A stretch of 64,000 nt of DNA from Gemmatimonadales bacterium. GTDB lineage: Bacteria; Gemmatimonadota; Gemmatimonadetes; Palauibacterales; Palauibacteraceae. Below the pieces are notes generated by a model. That model made no database searches and was not told where the DNA came from. It saw only the letters and a list, made by a program, of their open reading frames with translations. A program made the position numbers and the translations under genes. Positions 1 through 9,296 of this stretch are shown in pieces; position 1 is the first letter of the stretch, and every line of letters starts with the position of its first letter. The stretch covers positions 10,050 to 74,049 of the forward strand of contig VXQX01000017.1 of assembly GCA_009838765.1 (NCBI GenBank). Direction: 5' to 3'.

Positions 1-101
1 GTCGTTTTGTGCGGGGGGGTGGGGGGCGGGGGTGGGGGGGGGGCCGGGGGGGGGGGCTCGTCTTTTGGTGTTGCGGGGTCGGGGGGGGGGGGGGGGGGGG
101 G
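1..101. other. Poly-G low-complexity contig end
   Basis: This stretch is almost all G runs interrupted by a few T and C bases, ending in about 20 consecutive G. It carries no credible coding sequence: read on the minus strand it would add a polyproline tail inside a VWA domain, where a conserved fold is expected. It is most simply a sequencing or assembly artefact at a contig end. Confidence 0.75.
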
Positions 102-732
102 CCGTCGCCTCCTCCGGCGAGATGCCGCCGCTGTTGTTGTCTCCATCGGTGAGCAGGACGACGATTCGGGATTCGGGCTCCAGGTCGCGGAGCCGGTTCG
201 CCGCCGTGGCCAGCGCCACGCCGATGGCCGTTCCATCCCGAAGCTGCCCGGCCTCGAGCCGCTCCACGGCACTCTCCACCACGGCGTGGTCCAGGGTCCC
301 GGGGACCATCGTGAGGGCCTCCCCCGCGAAGGCGACGAGACCGATCCAGTCCGACTCCCGTCCCTCCACGAAGCGGATGACCTCCCGCTTGGCGACCTCG
401 ATGCGGTTATCCGGACGAAAGTCCTCCGCCAGCATCGAACTCGATATATCGACCGCCAGCATGATCGCCACGCCCTCACGCTCCGATTCGACGCGCTCCC
501 AGACCCGCACGGGGTTGACGAGCGTGATGATGACGAGCGCGAGCGCGAGGGAGCGAAGGGCGGCGGGAAACCACCACCAGAACCGCCCCCGACCCCGGCC
601 GCGAGAGCTCGCAAGGCGGGCGATGTCCGGATACGGGAGACGGATCCTCCCCGAGCCCATGAGGGCCCAGCCAAGCGGCAGCAGGACCAGAAGAAGGAGG
701 AACGGCCATCCGGGGAGCGCGAATTCGCTCAC
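102..732 (-). CDS. BatA-like von Willebrand factor A domain membrane protein (partial)
   Basis: This is the 5' part of a VWA protein of the aerotolerance (Bat) type; its 3' end is lost in the poly-G contig end. About 210 residues are readable. An N-terminal membrane segment (about residues 10-24) and a second one (about 57-73) precede the VWA domain, whose metal-binding DxSxS motif (DISSS) lies near residue 95 and whose TDGDN motif comes just before the break. The start is a GTG that overlaps the stop of the upstream gene by four bases. In this family the VWA domain sits in the periplasm and works with a MoxR ATPase; the partners lie directly upstream. The exact role (envelope stress, metal insertion or complex assembly) cannot be told from sequence. 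Confidence 0.8.
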
Positions 733-1691
733 GCGCCGCCTCCGATCCCGCTGGGACCGGCCCCGCCAGCGCCATCCCCAGCGGCGCCTTCCCCGGCGGC
801 ACCCGTCTCGCCTGATTCATCGGCCGGAAGCGACTCCGCCATGTCGGCGCGCACGAACGCCTCGCCGACCTCCACATCGCCGAGCGGATCTTCCCACTGC
901 GTCCGCAGGCGCGCGAAACGGGCCAGGATCGAGTGGCGCAGAGCGGCGACGAGCCCCGCATCGGAACCTCCGAGCCCGAAGAGTTCCTTCGACGGCGCCC
1001 ACCCGCGCGTCACGTTCGCGTAGCGCCGAAGCGTCTCCTCGTAGCCGTCGTAGAACCGGTCGCCGCTCACCTGCTGACGAACCCATCCTTCGCGGAGGCG
1101 CGCGAGGTCGCGAAGCGCGAGATCGCCGGGGCCGAGGGGGACATCGGCGGCGGTCGCGGCGGCGCGGCCGCGGCCCCAGGTCCACCAGGCGAGCCCGGCA
1201 AGCGCCGCGGCGAGCAGGATCGGCCACCAGGGCAGGCCCCGCAGGCTCAGGAGGGGCCGGGCCTCCCTCAACTCGAGCGGGTCACCGGATGCGGGCAGCA
1301 CGCTCACGACGGGGACCGCGGGCGGCTGCAGCCGACGGACCACGCCGCCCGCGGCCGCCAGTTCCACCTCCACCGGCGGGATGACGAGCGTATCCGCGCG
1401 CCAGGCGCGCATCGTGTACTCCGCTTCCCAGCGCCGACCCTCGTCAACGGATCGGATCTGCACCGGCCCCGTCTGCTCGATCGACTCCGGCCCGTCGATG
1501 AGCGCGGGAAAGCGAACCTCTCCGGCTCTCTCCTGCCCGACGACGAGGCGGACGGTGAACGCCTCGCCAACCCGCACGGACTCCGGCAGCACCGTCGCCT
1601 CGAGGTCGACAGCGGACTGGGCCGCCAGACCCGGGGCGAGTCCCAACCCCGCACAGAGAGCCGCCCGGACCGGCCATCGCGACCTCCTCAC
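729..1691 (-). CDS. BatD/DUF4381-like membrane protein
   Basis: This 320-residue protein sits between the DUF58 and VWA genes of a MoxR operon. It has an Arg-rich start and signal sequence (about residues 1-24, ending near LAAQS), an Ig-like periplasmic region resembling BatD/oxygen-tolerance proteins, one transmembrane segment (about residues 177-195, WWPILLAAALAGLAWW), and a cytoplasmic helical tail of the DUF4381 type. A GTG start at 1691 is chosen because it overlaps the DUF58 stop by four bases and gives a clean signal peptide; the open frame extends further upstream but only as a shadow of the DUF58 gene. It probably presents substrates or partners to the VWA proteins, by analogy. Family placement rests on architecture and context. 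Confidence 0.75.
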   Translation of the reverse strand: MRRSRWPVRAALCAGLGLAPGLAAQSAVDLEATVLPESVRVGEAFTVRLVVGQERAGEVRFPALIDGPESIEQTGPVQIRSVDEGRRWEAEYTMRAWRADTLVIPPVEVELAAAGGVVRRLQPPAVPVVSVLPASGDPLELREARPLLSLRGLPWWPILLAAALAGLAWWTWGRGRAAATAADVPLGPGDLALRDLARLREGWVRQQVSGDRFYDGYEETLRRYANVTRGWAPSKELFGLGGSDAGLVAALRHSILARFARLRTQWEDPLGDVEVGEAFVRADMAESLPADESGETGAAGEGAAGDGAGGAGPSGIGGGA

Positions 1692-2616
1692 CGGAGCCTC
1701 CGCCGGCCGCGAGCGGCGAAGAAGCCGGCGAGCCGGGACTCGTAGGGGGTGTCGGTACCCAGCCGCATGAGGTCGATGTGGCAGTGCGCGCACAGCCGCT
1801 CCAGCGCCCGGGCCCCCGCAGTCGAGCGCTCCACGAGCCGCTGCCGAACCGCCGCATCTCCGAGGTCGACCACGGCGCGGTCCCCCGTTTCGGGATTCAC
1901 GACCTCTACCCAGCCCGATGCCGGAATCGTCGTTTCCGCGGGGTCGTCGACCGCGAGCGCGACCACGTCGTGGCGGCCGGAAAGCCCAAGCAGCGGGCGA
2001 GCCAGGTCGCCGGCGCCCACGAAGTCCGAGATCACGAACACGAGGGAGCGGACGGTGAGCATGCGCGCCGCCGTGGCGAGAGCGAGATCGAGGTCCGTCC
2101 CCTTCCCCTCCGGCCGGACGGACACCAGTTCGTGCAGCAGACGGAGGTTCCGGTTGCGGCCACGAGCCGGCCGTGCGTAGTGCTCGATCCGGTCGCTGAA
2201 GAGCAGCATGCCCACCGGATCTCCGGCGCGCATCGCCGCGAGCGCGAGGGTGCTCGCCACCTCCGCGACGAGATCGCGCTTCAGCGATCGCCGCGTACCG
2301 AACTCGTTCGATGCGGATACGTCGACGACGAGTAGGACGGCAAGCTCCCGTTCCTCCACGAAGCGCTTCACGTAGGGGCGCCGCATGCGGGCGGTCACCT
2401 TCCAGTCGATCGCCTGGAACGGGTCGCCCGGCTGATACTCGCGGACCTCGGAGAACTCGATGCCGTGCCCGCGGAAGAGCGACGGATAGGGGCCCAGGGC
2501 CGGGTTGTCCATGAACCTTCGGCTCTTCAGCTCCAACCGGCGCACCTCCTTCGACGCGGAGGTGGAGTCGGCCGTCGGCACCGGTCGCCGGGGGCGCCAT
2601 AGAAAGTCGGGCAGCC

Positions 2617-2620
<4 letters not shown>
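1688..2620 (-). CDS. DUF58 domain protein
   Basis: A 310-residue DUF58 protein. The diagnostic segment comes near residues 57-80 (SEVREYQPGDPFQAIDWKVT), followed by a VWA-like fold beginning with LVVDVSAS. DUF58 proteins accompany MoxR AAA+ ATPases and are thought to act as cytosolic or membrane-associated adaptors. The GTG start overlaps the moxR stop by four bases, and the 3' end overlaps the BatD-like gene in the same way, so translation of the set is coupled. No transmembrane segment is obvious, unlike many DUF58 proteins that carry two N-terminal ones. Confidence 0.9.
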
Positions 2621-3639
<1,019 letters not shown>

Positions 3640-3688
3640 GCGTTCTCTCGCTGTGGCGGTGATGTTCGGTCTGTCAGCCGCCCGATGT

Positions 3689-4429
3689 TCACTCCGTAAC
3701 CGCCCGGGAGCAAGCGGGACCCGCCGCCCGCCGGAGCGCCGCCCGCTCCTTCGGAGACAACTCTCGGGCCGCTCCCGCTGCGAGCGCGCCCAGTCGAACC
3801 GGCCCGAACGAGGTCCTGCGAAGTCTCCGCAGCGTGACGCCGAGCGAGGCGAGCATGCGCCGGATCTCCCGATTTCTTCCTTCGGCCAGGACGATCTCGA
3901 CGGTGGGGGTCGACGCATGCGGAGGCGTAATCCAGCCCGCGCGGCGGGCGCGCGCGGGTCCGTCTTCGAGCGCCACGCCCGCCTGCAGCCGGTCCGGAAG
4001 CTCCGCCGCCACGGGCCCGCGGAGGCTCGCGTGGTACACGCGCTCGATGCCGGTCCCGGGGTGCAGGAGCCGATGTACGACATCCCCTTCATTCGACAGG
4101 AGAAGGAGCCCCTCGCTCATGAAATCGAGCCGGCCGACGTGAGGCAGGTGGCGCACATCGGCGGGGAGCAGATCGTAGATGATCGGTCGACGGCGGGGGT
4201 CGTGCCGGGTGCAGGCGTACCCCGGCGGTTTGTTGAGCGCCAACCAGAGCAGAGGCTTCAAGCGGACGCGGCGGCCGTCCACGTCGACGCGCTCGGCGTC
4301 CGGATCCACCGTCACGCCGAGCTTCGTCACGACTTCGCCGTTCACGCGGACGCGGCCGGCGGCGATGAGTGCTTCGCTCGCGCGCCGGGAAGCGACGCCG
4401 GCCCGGGCAAGGTATTTCTGCAGTCGCAT
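3689..4429 (-). CDS. rluB: 23S rRNA pseudouridine synthase, RluB/RsuA family
   Basis: Isomerises a uridine of 23S rRNA to pseudouridine (position 2605 in the E. coli RluB case). The 246-residue protein has an N-terminal S4 RNA-binding domain (QKYLARAGVASRR) and the catalytic motif GRLDFMSEG with the Asp at residue 102. The ATG at 4429 lies five bases after the scpB stop, and the S4 domain begins at residue 3, so the much longer open frame upstream is a shadow of scpB. scpA-scpB-rluB is a conserved bacterial gene order. RsuA (16S) specificity cannot be excluded from sequence alone, but the neighbourhood favours RluB. Confidence 0.92.
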   Translation of the reverse strand: MRLQKYLARAGVASRRASEALIAAGRVRVNGEVVTKLGVTVDPDAERVDVDGRRVRLKPLLWLALNKPPGYACTRHDPRRRPIIYDLLPADVRHLPHVGRLDFMSEGLLLLSNEGDVVHRLLHPGTGIERVYHASLRGPVAAELPDRLQAGVALEDGPARARRAGWITPPHASTPTVEIVLAEGRNREIRRMLASLGVTLRRLRRTSFGPVRLGALAAGAARELSPKERAALRRAAGPACSRAVTE

Positions 4430-4434
4430 CGGCC

Positions 4435-5016
4435 TCAGTCCGCGGCGGGCTCTTCCCGCGGCGCCACGTCGTCGGCGGACGCCTCCGGTTCGACGCGAGC
4501 GAGCGCCACCGACAGATCCTCCGGCGCGGGGAGATCGTCCAGCGACTGCAGGGCGAAGTGATCCAGGAAACGAGGCGTGGTCCCGTAGAGGAGGGGCCGC
4601 CCGAGCCCCTCTCCCCGCCCCACGACTTCGATCAGTTCCCAGTCCTGGAGCGTTCGCAGCACCGAGGTGGACGCCACACCCCGGATCTCTTCCACCTCGA
4701 TCCGCCCGATCGGCTGCCGGTACGCGATGATCGCCAGCGTCTCGAGCGCGGCCCGGGAAAGGGTCGGCGGTCGCGGCACCGAGTCGAACCGCTCGAGGTA
4801 CGGCACGAATTCCGGGCGCGTGAGGATCTGGAACCCGTCCCCGAGCTGATAGACCTGGAAGGCTCGTCCGTCGGTGTCGTAGTGCTCGCGTAACGCGGCG
4901 AGCGCTTCGCGGACCCGCCGCACATCGAGCGCGTCGTCGGCCCGGGCCAGTTCGCGGGCGGTGAGCGGCGTCTGACTCGCGAACAACGCGGCTTCCACGA
5001 TCTGCTCCGGGCTCAC
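4435..5016 (-). CDS. scpB: Segregation and condensation protein B
   Basis: A 193-residue ScpB: tandem winged-helix domains, with the family signature TLAIIAYRQPIGRIEVEEIR in the middle and a GRGEGLGRPLLYGTT strand near the C-terminus. ScpB dimers bind the kleisin ScpA and regulate the SMC ATPase in chromosome condensation. The GTG start at 5016 overlaps the scpA stop by four bases and places the conserved N-terminal helix (VEAALFASQTPLT) at residue 7. The acidic tail after about residue 165 is not conserved. Confidence 0.92.
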   Translation of the reverse strand: MSPEQIVEAALFASQTPLTARELARADDALDVRRVREALAALREHYDTDGRAFQVYQLGDGFQILTRPEFVPYLERFDSVPRPPTLSRAALETLAIIAYRQPIGRIEVEEIRGVASTSVLRTLQDWELIEVVGRGEGLGRPLLYGTTPRFLDHFALQSLDDLPAPEDLSVALARVEPEASADDVAPREEPAAD

Positions 5017-5789
5017 TCGACCCCCTCTCCCCCGCCGTCCCGCGAGCGGCGTCCGAACAGCCAGATCGCACCGAACCGCTTCACCTGCTCCAGCCTCACG
5101 AACTGTTGCCTGGCAAGTTCCAGGCAGGCGAGCAGCGCGGCCACGACGTGCGGGCGCTCCCGCCACGAGTCGAACAGCCGGTTGAACGGCACTCGCCGCT
5201 GCTCGCCCAGCAAACGCCGGATGACGGCGATCTTGTCTTCAACCGGGACGATGCGGATGGGGGCGACGTGCGTCGTGACGGGATCGGGGCCCCGGATATC
5301 GCCGAGGACCGCGAGGAAATCGTCGAATGTCGTCGAGAGTTCCTGACCATCGGCCTCGGGCGGAGGTCGCGGTGGCAGGAAGCCCTTCGACATGTGTCGC
5401 CGCCGTTCCAGTTCGGCCGCGCCCAGCGTCCTCGCGATCTCCTGAAACAGCTCGTACTCCAGCAGCCGCCGCACGAGTTCGGCTCGCGGATCATCTTCCC
5501 ATTCCGCATCGCTGCGCCCCGGCAGGAGGAGTTGGGCCTTGATATGGACCAGCGTCGCGGCCAGTTCCAGGAACTCACCGGCGCGATCGAGCTCCAGACG
5601 GTCGATGTCGTCGGTCAGGGCCTCCTGGAACTGCCGCGTGATGGTGGAGATCGGGATGTCGAAGATATCGATGTCCTGCGACCGAATGAGGTGCAGGAGA
5701 AGATCCAGGGGGCCCTGAAAGCGGTCGAGTTCAACGAGAAACGGCTGCGCCGTCCGCTGGCTCGGAAGTCGGTTGGGCACCGCCGTCAA
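5013..5789 (-). CDS. scpA: Segregation and condensation protein A (kleisin)
   Basis: The kleisin subunit bridging the two SMC heads. The hallmark FQGPLDLLLHLIRSQDIDIF is near the N-terminus, followed by the helix FLELAATLVHIKAQLLLP and a C-terminal winged helix that binds the SMC cap. The start is uncertain: a TTG at 5789 with GGGGAGG four bases upstream gives 258 residues, typical of ScpA; an ATG at 5864 would add 25 non-conserved residues. I prefer the TTG. It heads a run of same-strand genes (scpB, rluB, moxR and on), so its 239-base upstream region, shared with divergent rpsT, should hold the promoter. Confidence 0.9.
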   Translation of the reverse strand: MTAVPNRLPSQRTAQPFLVELDRFQGPLDLLLHLIRSQDIDIFDIPISTITRQFQEALTDDIDRLELDRAGEFLELAATLVHIKAQLLLPGRSDAEWEDDPRAELVRRLLEYELFQEIARTLGAAELERRRHMSKGFLPPRPPPEADGQELSTTFDDFLAVLGDIRGPDPVTTHVAPIRIVPVEDKIAVIRRLLGEQRRVPFNRLFDSWRERPHVVAALLACLELARQQFVRLEQVKRFGAIWLFGRRSRDGGGEGVE

Positions 5790-6028
5790 GGAACCTCCCC
5801 GCACGCTCGGGCCGGCGGAAACGGAAGGCCGCCAGCCGGTAGGCACCCAATGTAGCACGGGCATACCCGCGGCGAGTACCCCCGACGACCCACGCCGGCC
5901 GACGCGCCGGGTTGGAGGTATCCGCCAGGTCTGGTATGTTCTTTTGTTGAATTTCGGACGGATGAGGGGGTCGGCCCGCGGCCCCCCGCCAACCGCCGCA
6001 CGTTTGAAGCAAAAAAAGAAGGAACGGA

Positions 6029-6283
6029 ATGCCGAATAACGAGAGTCAGAAGAAGCGCCTGCGCCAGTCGCGTGCGAGGCGGCTCCGGAACCGCCGGGTG
6101 CGGTCCGAGCTCCGGACCCGGACCAAGCACCTTCTCGCGACGGAATCGACGGAGGAGGCGACCCCGGCACTCTCCGAACTGTATCGGGTTCTCGACCGGG
6201 CGACCCGTCGAAACGTCATCAAGGCGAACGCCGCGGCTCGCCAGAAGGCGCGTGCGGCGCGGCACGTCAACAGTTTGAGCTAG
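6029..6283 (+). CDS. rpsT: 30S ribosomal protein S20
   Basis: An 84-residue, Arg/Lys-rich helical protein of normal S20 length that binds 16S rRNA early in 30S assembly. The N-terminus (MPNNESQKKRLRQSRARRLR) and the C-terminal KANAAARQKARAARHVN match the family. A GAAGGA Shine-Dalgarno sits six bases before the ATG, after an A-rich stretch. It stands alone, divergent from scpA and convergent with pyrC, as S20 often does; I see no clear sigma-70 promoter in the 239-base upstream gap. Confidence 0.95.
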   Translation: MPNNESQKKRLRQSRARRLRNRRVRSELRTRTKHLLATESTEEATPALSELYRVLDRATRRNVIKANAAARQKARAARHVNSLS

Positions 6284-6355
6284 CAGTCAGGCGACCGATT
6301 CGCCGCTCTCGGCGGTGACGCGGATTCTTGCCACGGCCCGCCAGCGAATCGGGCG

Positions 6356-7660
6356 TCAGCCACCCGCCTCGTAGCGGGTCTCTCCACCGACAACCGTGCG
6401 CTTCACGCGTCCCGTCACTTCCCACTCGCTGAACGGCGTGTTCCGACTCTTCGAGCGGAAGTTCGCGGGGTCGATCGTCCACACCTCCTCGGGATCGAAG
6501 AGGACGAGATCCGCACGACTGCCGGGGCGCAGCGTGCCCCCCTCGATCCCCATCAGCCGGGCCGGCGCCGTGGACATCCGCTCGATGAGGTCGAAGAGCG
6601 CGAGGTCCCCCGGCGTCACGAGTTCGCCGATGCACACGGCGAGCGCGGTCTCGAGACCGACGATGCCGAAGGGCGCATCGTCGAACTCGCGTTCCTTCTC
6701 CTCGTAGTGGTGCGGCGCGTGGTCCGTCGCCACGCACTCCAGCACGCCGTCGATGAGCCCCTGCCGGACCGCCAGGCGATCCGCCTCGGACCGGAGCGGC
6801 GGGTTCATCTTGGCTTCGGTGCGGTAACCGCGCACGGCCTCCTCCGTCAGCGCGATGTGGTGGGGCGAAGCCTCGCCGCTCACCCGCACTCCGCGCTCGC
6901 GCGCCAGGCGAATGAGTTCGACCGCCTCGCGGGTGGAGACGTGCTGGACGTGTACGTGCCCGCCCGTGAGTTCGGCCAGGTAGATATCCCGCGCCACGAC
7001 CGTGGCCTCCGAGGCGTTCGGGATCCCGCGCAGGCCGAGCGCGGTCGCCACGGCGCCTTCGTTCATGACCCCTCCGGCGGAGAGCGCCGTGTCCTCCGCA
7101 TGCTGCAGGACGGGGATCCCGAAGGACTGCGTGTACTCGAGCAGGCGCCGCATGAGCGCCGGATCGTGGATCGGGTGTCCATCGTCCGTGACCGCGACGG
7201 CGCCCGCCTCGACCAGGCCGCCGATCTCGGTCATCTGCCTGCCGGCGAGGCCGAGGGAGGCGGCCGCCACGGGACTCACGCGCGCGCCGCCCTCCCCCTT
7301 CCGGGCCCAGCGCCGCGCCTCTTCCCGCACGAAGCCGACCGCGGCGGGGTCGTCGAGCGGCGGATCCGTGTTCGGCATCGCCCAGATCGTCGTGAAGCCG
7401 CCGGCCGCCGCCGACCGGGCGCCCGTGCGGATCGTCTCCTTGTGCTCGGCCCCCGGTTCCCTGAGGTGGACGTGCACGTCGATCAACCCCGGGGCGACGA
7501 CGAGTCCGCGCGCGTCGATCCGGGGGATCCCCTCCGGCCCCGCGACGCCCCGCGCGATGGTCTCGATGCGCCCATCCCGCACGAGCACATCCCGCACCCC
7601 ATCCATCCCCGTGGAGGGATCGATCACCCGACCTCCGGCGAGAAGGAGCGACTCGCTCAC
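6356..7660 (-). CDS. pyrC: Dihydroorotase (class I, PyrC)
   Basis: Third step of pyrimidine synthesis, cyclising N-carbamoyl-aspartate to dihydroorotate. The 434-residue class I enzyme has the metal motif [10 protein letters not shown] (near residue 60), MPNTDPP, the later ligands in QHAEDT and [10 protein letters not shown], and the DHAPH motif with its catalytic Asp. The GTG start at 7660 overlaps the pyrB stop by four bases and has the beta-strand [15 protein letters not shown] directly after it. Class I dihydroorotase paired with PyrB can form a noncatalytic-scaffold complex in some bacteria; here all catalytic residues look intact, so it should be active itself. Confidence 0.95.
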   Translation of the reverse strand: MSESLLLAGGRVIDPSTGMDGVRDVLVRDGRIETIARGVAGPEGIPRIDARGLVVAPGLIDVHVHLREPGAEHKETIRTGARSAAAGGFTTIWAMPNTDPPLDDPAAVGFVREEARRWARKGEGGARVSPVAAASLGLAGRQMTEIGGLVEAGAVAVTDDGHPIHDPALMRRLLEYTQSFGIPVLQHAEDTALSAGGVMNEGAVATALGLRGIPNASEATVVARDIYLAELTGGHVHVQHVSTREAVELIRLARERGVRVSGEASPHHIALTEEAVRGYRTEAKMNPPLRSEADRLAVRQGLIDGVLECVATDHAPHHYEEKEREFDDAPFGIVGLETALAVCIGELVTPGDLALFDLIERMSTAPARLMGIEGGTLRPGSRADLVLFDPEEVWTIDPANFRSKSRNTPFSEWEVTGRVKRTVVGGETRYEAGG

Positions 7661-8631
7661 GTTCTCGCCGCCTTGGCATCTTCGGCCAGCTCCGGGCGTC
7701 CGCCCGCGAGCAGATAGAGGACGGCCATCCGCACGGCGACCCCGTTCGTCACCTGCGGCAAGATCACCGAGCGCGGCCCATCCGCCACGTCGGAGTCGAT
7801 CTCGACGCCCCGATTCATGGGCCCGGGGTGGAGGACGATCATCCCGTCGCCAGCGTGACCGAGGCGCTCCGAACTGACGCCGAACACGCGGTTGTACTCG
7901 CGGAGCGAGGGGACGTAGCCGCCTTCCATCCGCTCCAGCTGAAGCCGCAGCACGTAGAGCACATCGCACCACTCGATCGCCTCCTCGATCGAGTGCAGCC
8001 GTCGCACGCCCAACTCCTCGATCCCGGCCGGGATCAGGGTGCGAGGCCCGCATACCGCGACCTCCGCCCCGCACTTCAGAAGGCCCCAGATGTTCGAACG
8101 CGCGACGCGCGAGTGGAGGATGTCGCCGACGATGCAGACGCGCCGGCCCGCGATGGCCCCGAACCGGTCCCGGATCGTCAACAGGTCGAGGAGGGCCTGC
8201 GTCGGATGCTCGTGCTGACCATCGCCGGCGTTGATGACGTTGGAGGGAATCCGGTCCGCGAGGAACTTCGCCGCTCCCGACGATCCGTGCCGCACGACGA
8301 CCATGTGAATCCTCATCGCCTCGAGGTTGCGCGCCGTGTCGACGAGCGTCTCGCCCTTCTGCACGGACGAGCCCACGGAGGAGATGTTCACCGTATCGGC
8401 GGAGAGCCGCTTCTCGGCGAACTCGAAGCTGATGCGGGTCCGGGTGGAGGGTTCGAGGAAGAGGTTGACGATGGTCTGCCCGCGGAGGACCGGCACCTTC
8501 TTGATCTTCCGCTCGCTGATCTCCTTGAAGGGCTCCGCAGTATCGAGAATCGCCTCGATCTGCTCCCCCGTGAGGGATTCGAGTCCGATGAGATCCTTTC
8601 CGAGACCGAGTTCCCGGCCCTGCGCCGTCAT
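7657..8631 (-). CDS. pyrB: Aspartate carbamoyltransferase catalytic subunit
   Basis: Condenses carbamoyl phosphate with aspartate. The 324-residue chain carries the carbamoyl-phosphate loop [17 protein letters not shown], the HPTQALLDL motif and the aspartate-site HPGPMNRG. No regulatory pyrI gene follows. Length is normal. Four-base overlaps join it to pyrR upstream (ATGA) and pyrC downstream (GTGA), so the three proteins are probably made from one message under PyrR or transcriptional control. Confidence 0.96.
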   Translation of the reverse strand: MTAQGRELGLGKDLIGLESLTGEQIEAILDTAEPFKEISERKIKKVPVLRGQTIVNLFLEPSTRTRISFEFAEKRLSADTVNISSVGSSVQKGETLVDTARNLEAMRIHMVVVRHGSSGAAKFLADRIPSNVINAGDGQHEHPTQALLDLLTIRDRFGAIAGRRVCIVGDILHSRVARSNIWGLLKCGAEVAVCGPRTLIPAGIEELGVRRLHSIEEAIEWCDVLYVLRLQLERMEGGYVPSLREYNRVFGVSSERLGHAGDGMIVLHPGPMNRGVEIDSDVADGPRSVILPQVTNGVAVRMAVLYLLAGGRPELAEDAKAART

Positions 8632-9179
8632 GCCCCGGCCTCGGGAACAGCGCGGAGGGCGACGATATCGACACCCCAGCCGCCGTCGATGTCCGCGACG
8701 CGCACCGCCACGTCCTGGTTGGGTCCGACCTCGATCACACGGCCCACGTAGTCGGGCTGGATCGGGAGCTGGCGGCCTCCACGATCCACGAGGACGCAGA
8801 GCTGGATCCGGCGGGCGCGCCCGAAATCCGACAGCTCCTGGAGCGCGGCCCGGATCGTTCGTCCCGTGTGGAGCACGTCGTCCACGATGACGATATCGGC
8901 GTCTTCGATGGTCTCCGGAATCCGGGTCATCCCGACCGTGGGGAGCGCGCCGATCTGCCCGAAATCGTCACGATAGAGGGTGATGTCGAGCGAACCGATG
9001 GGGATCGGGCCGCGCGTCGGCTCGAGGTGGCGACCGATCTCGGCGGCGATCGAATCGCCGCGGCGGTGGATGCCGATGAGGATGAGGCGGGCCTCGGGCT
9101 CGATCGCCCGGTCAAGCTGCGCGGAAAGCTCGGCAAGGAGCCCTCGGGCAGCGGCCTCGTCGAGAACGTTGTGCGTCAG
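8628..9179 (-). CDS. pyrR: PyrR bifunctional regulator/uracil phosphoribosyltransferase, likely CTG start
   Basis: In its best-known form PyrR binds pyr mRNA attenuators in response to UMP and has weak UPRTase activity. The sequence is clear: DITLYRDD, the PRPP loop [12 protein letters not shown], and [11 protein letters not shown]. The start is odd. No ATG, GTG or TTG is in frame between the protein N-terminus and sequence antisense to the divergent antiporter gene. A CTG at 9179 gives 183 residues and places the conserved VLDE at residue 5, close to its position (about residue 8) in Bacillus PyrR. The Shine-Dalgarno is weak. I see no anti-antiterminator hairpin in the short upstream gap, so the regulatory role is unproven here. 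Confidence 0.85.
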   Translation of the reverse strand: MTHNVLDEAAARGLLAELSAQLDRAIEPEARLILIGIHRRGDSIAAEIGRHLEPTRGPIPIGSLDITLYRDDFGQIGALPTVGMTRIPETIEDADIVIVDDVLHTGRTIRAALQELSDFGRARRIQLCVLVDRGGRQLPIQPDYVGRVIEVGPNQDVAVRVADIDGGWGVDIVALRAVPEAGA

Positions 9180-9296
9180 TGTCGTGTCGGCTTCGCTCGA
9201 TCCGTGGCGGGCGGCTGGCTGCTTGGGCGGCCCCGGTCGGGCGGGAGTATAGCGACTCGCGTTGACCCTCGCGAGACGGCCCCGGTAGGTTCGGGC

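Noticed and set aside
1-1384. Plus-strand open frames with polyglycine or Arg-rich products
   Set aside because: They arise from the poly-G artefact and from antisense of the VWA and BatD-like genes.
729-2600. A 623-residue minus-strand open frame covering two genes
   Set aside because: Its first 300 residues are a shadow of the DUF58 gene; only the part after the GTG at 1691 has protein-like composition and a signal peptide.
5865-6028. A sigma-70 promoter for rpsT (TTGTTGAA and TATGTT hexamers near 5936-5955)
   Set aside because: Hexamer order and spacing do not fit either strand convincingly.
6301-6314. Small CGCCG/CGGCG hairpin between rpsT and pyrC as a terminator
   Set aside because: Five-base stem with no T tract; too weak to call.
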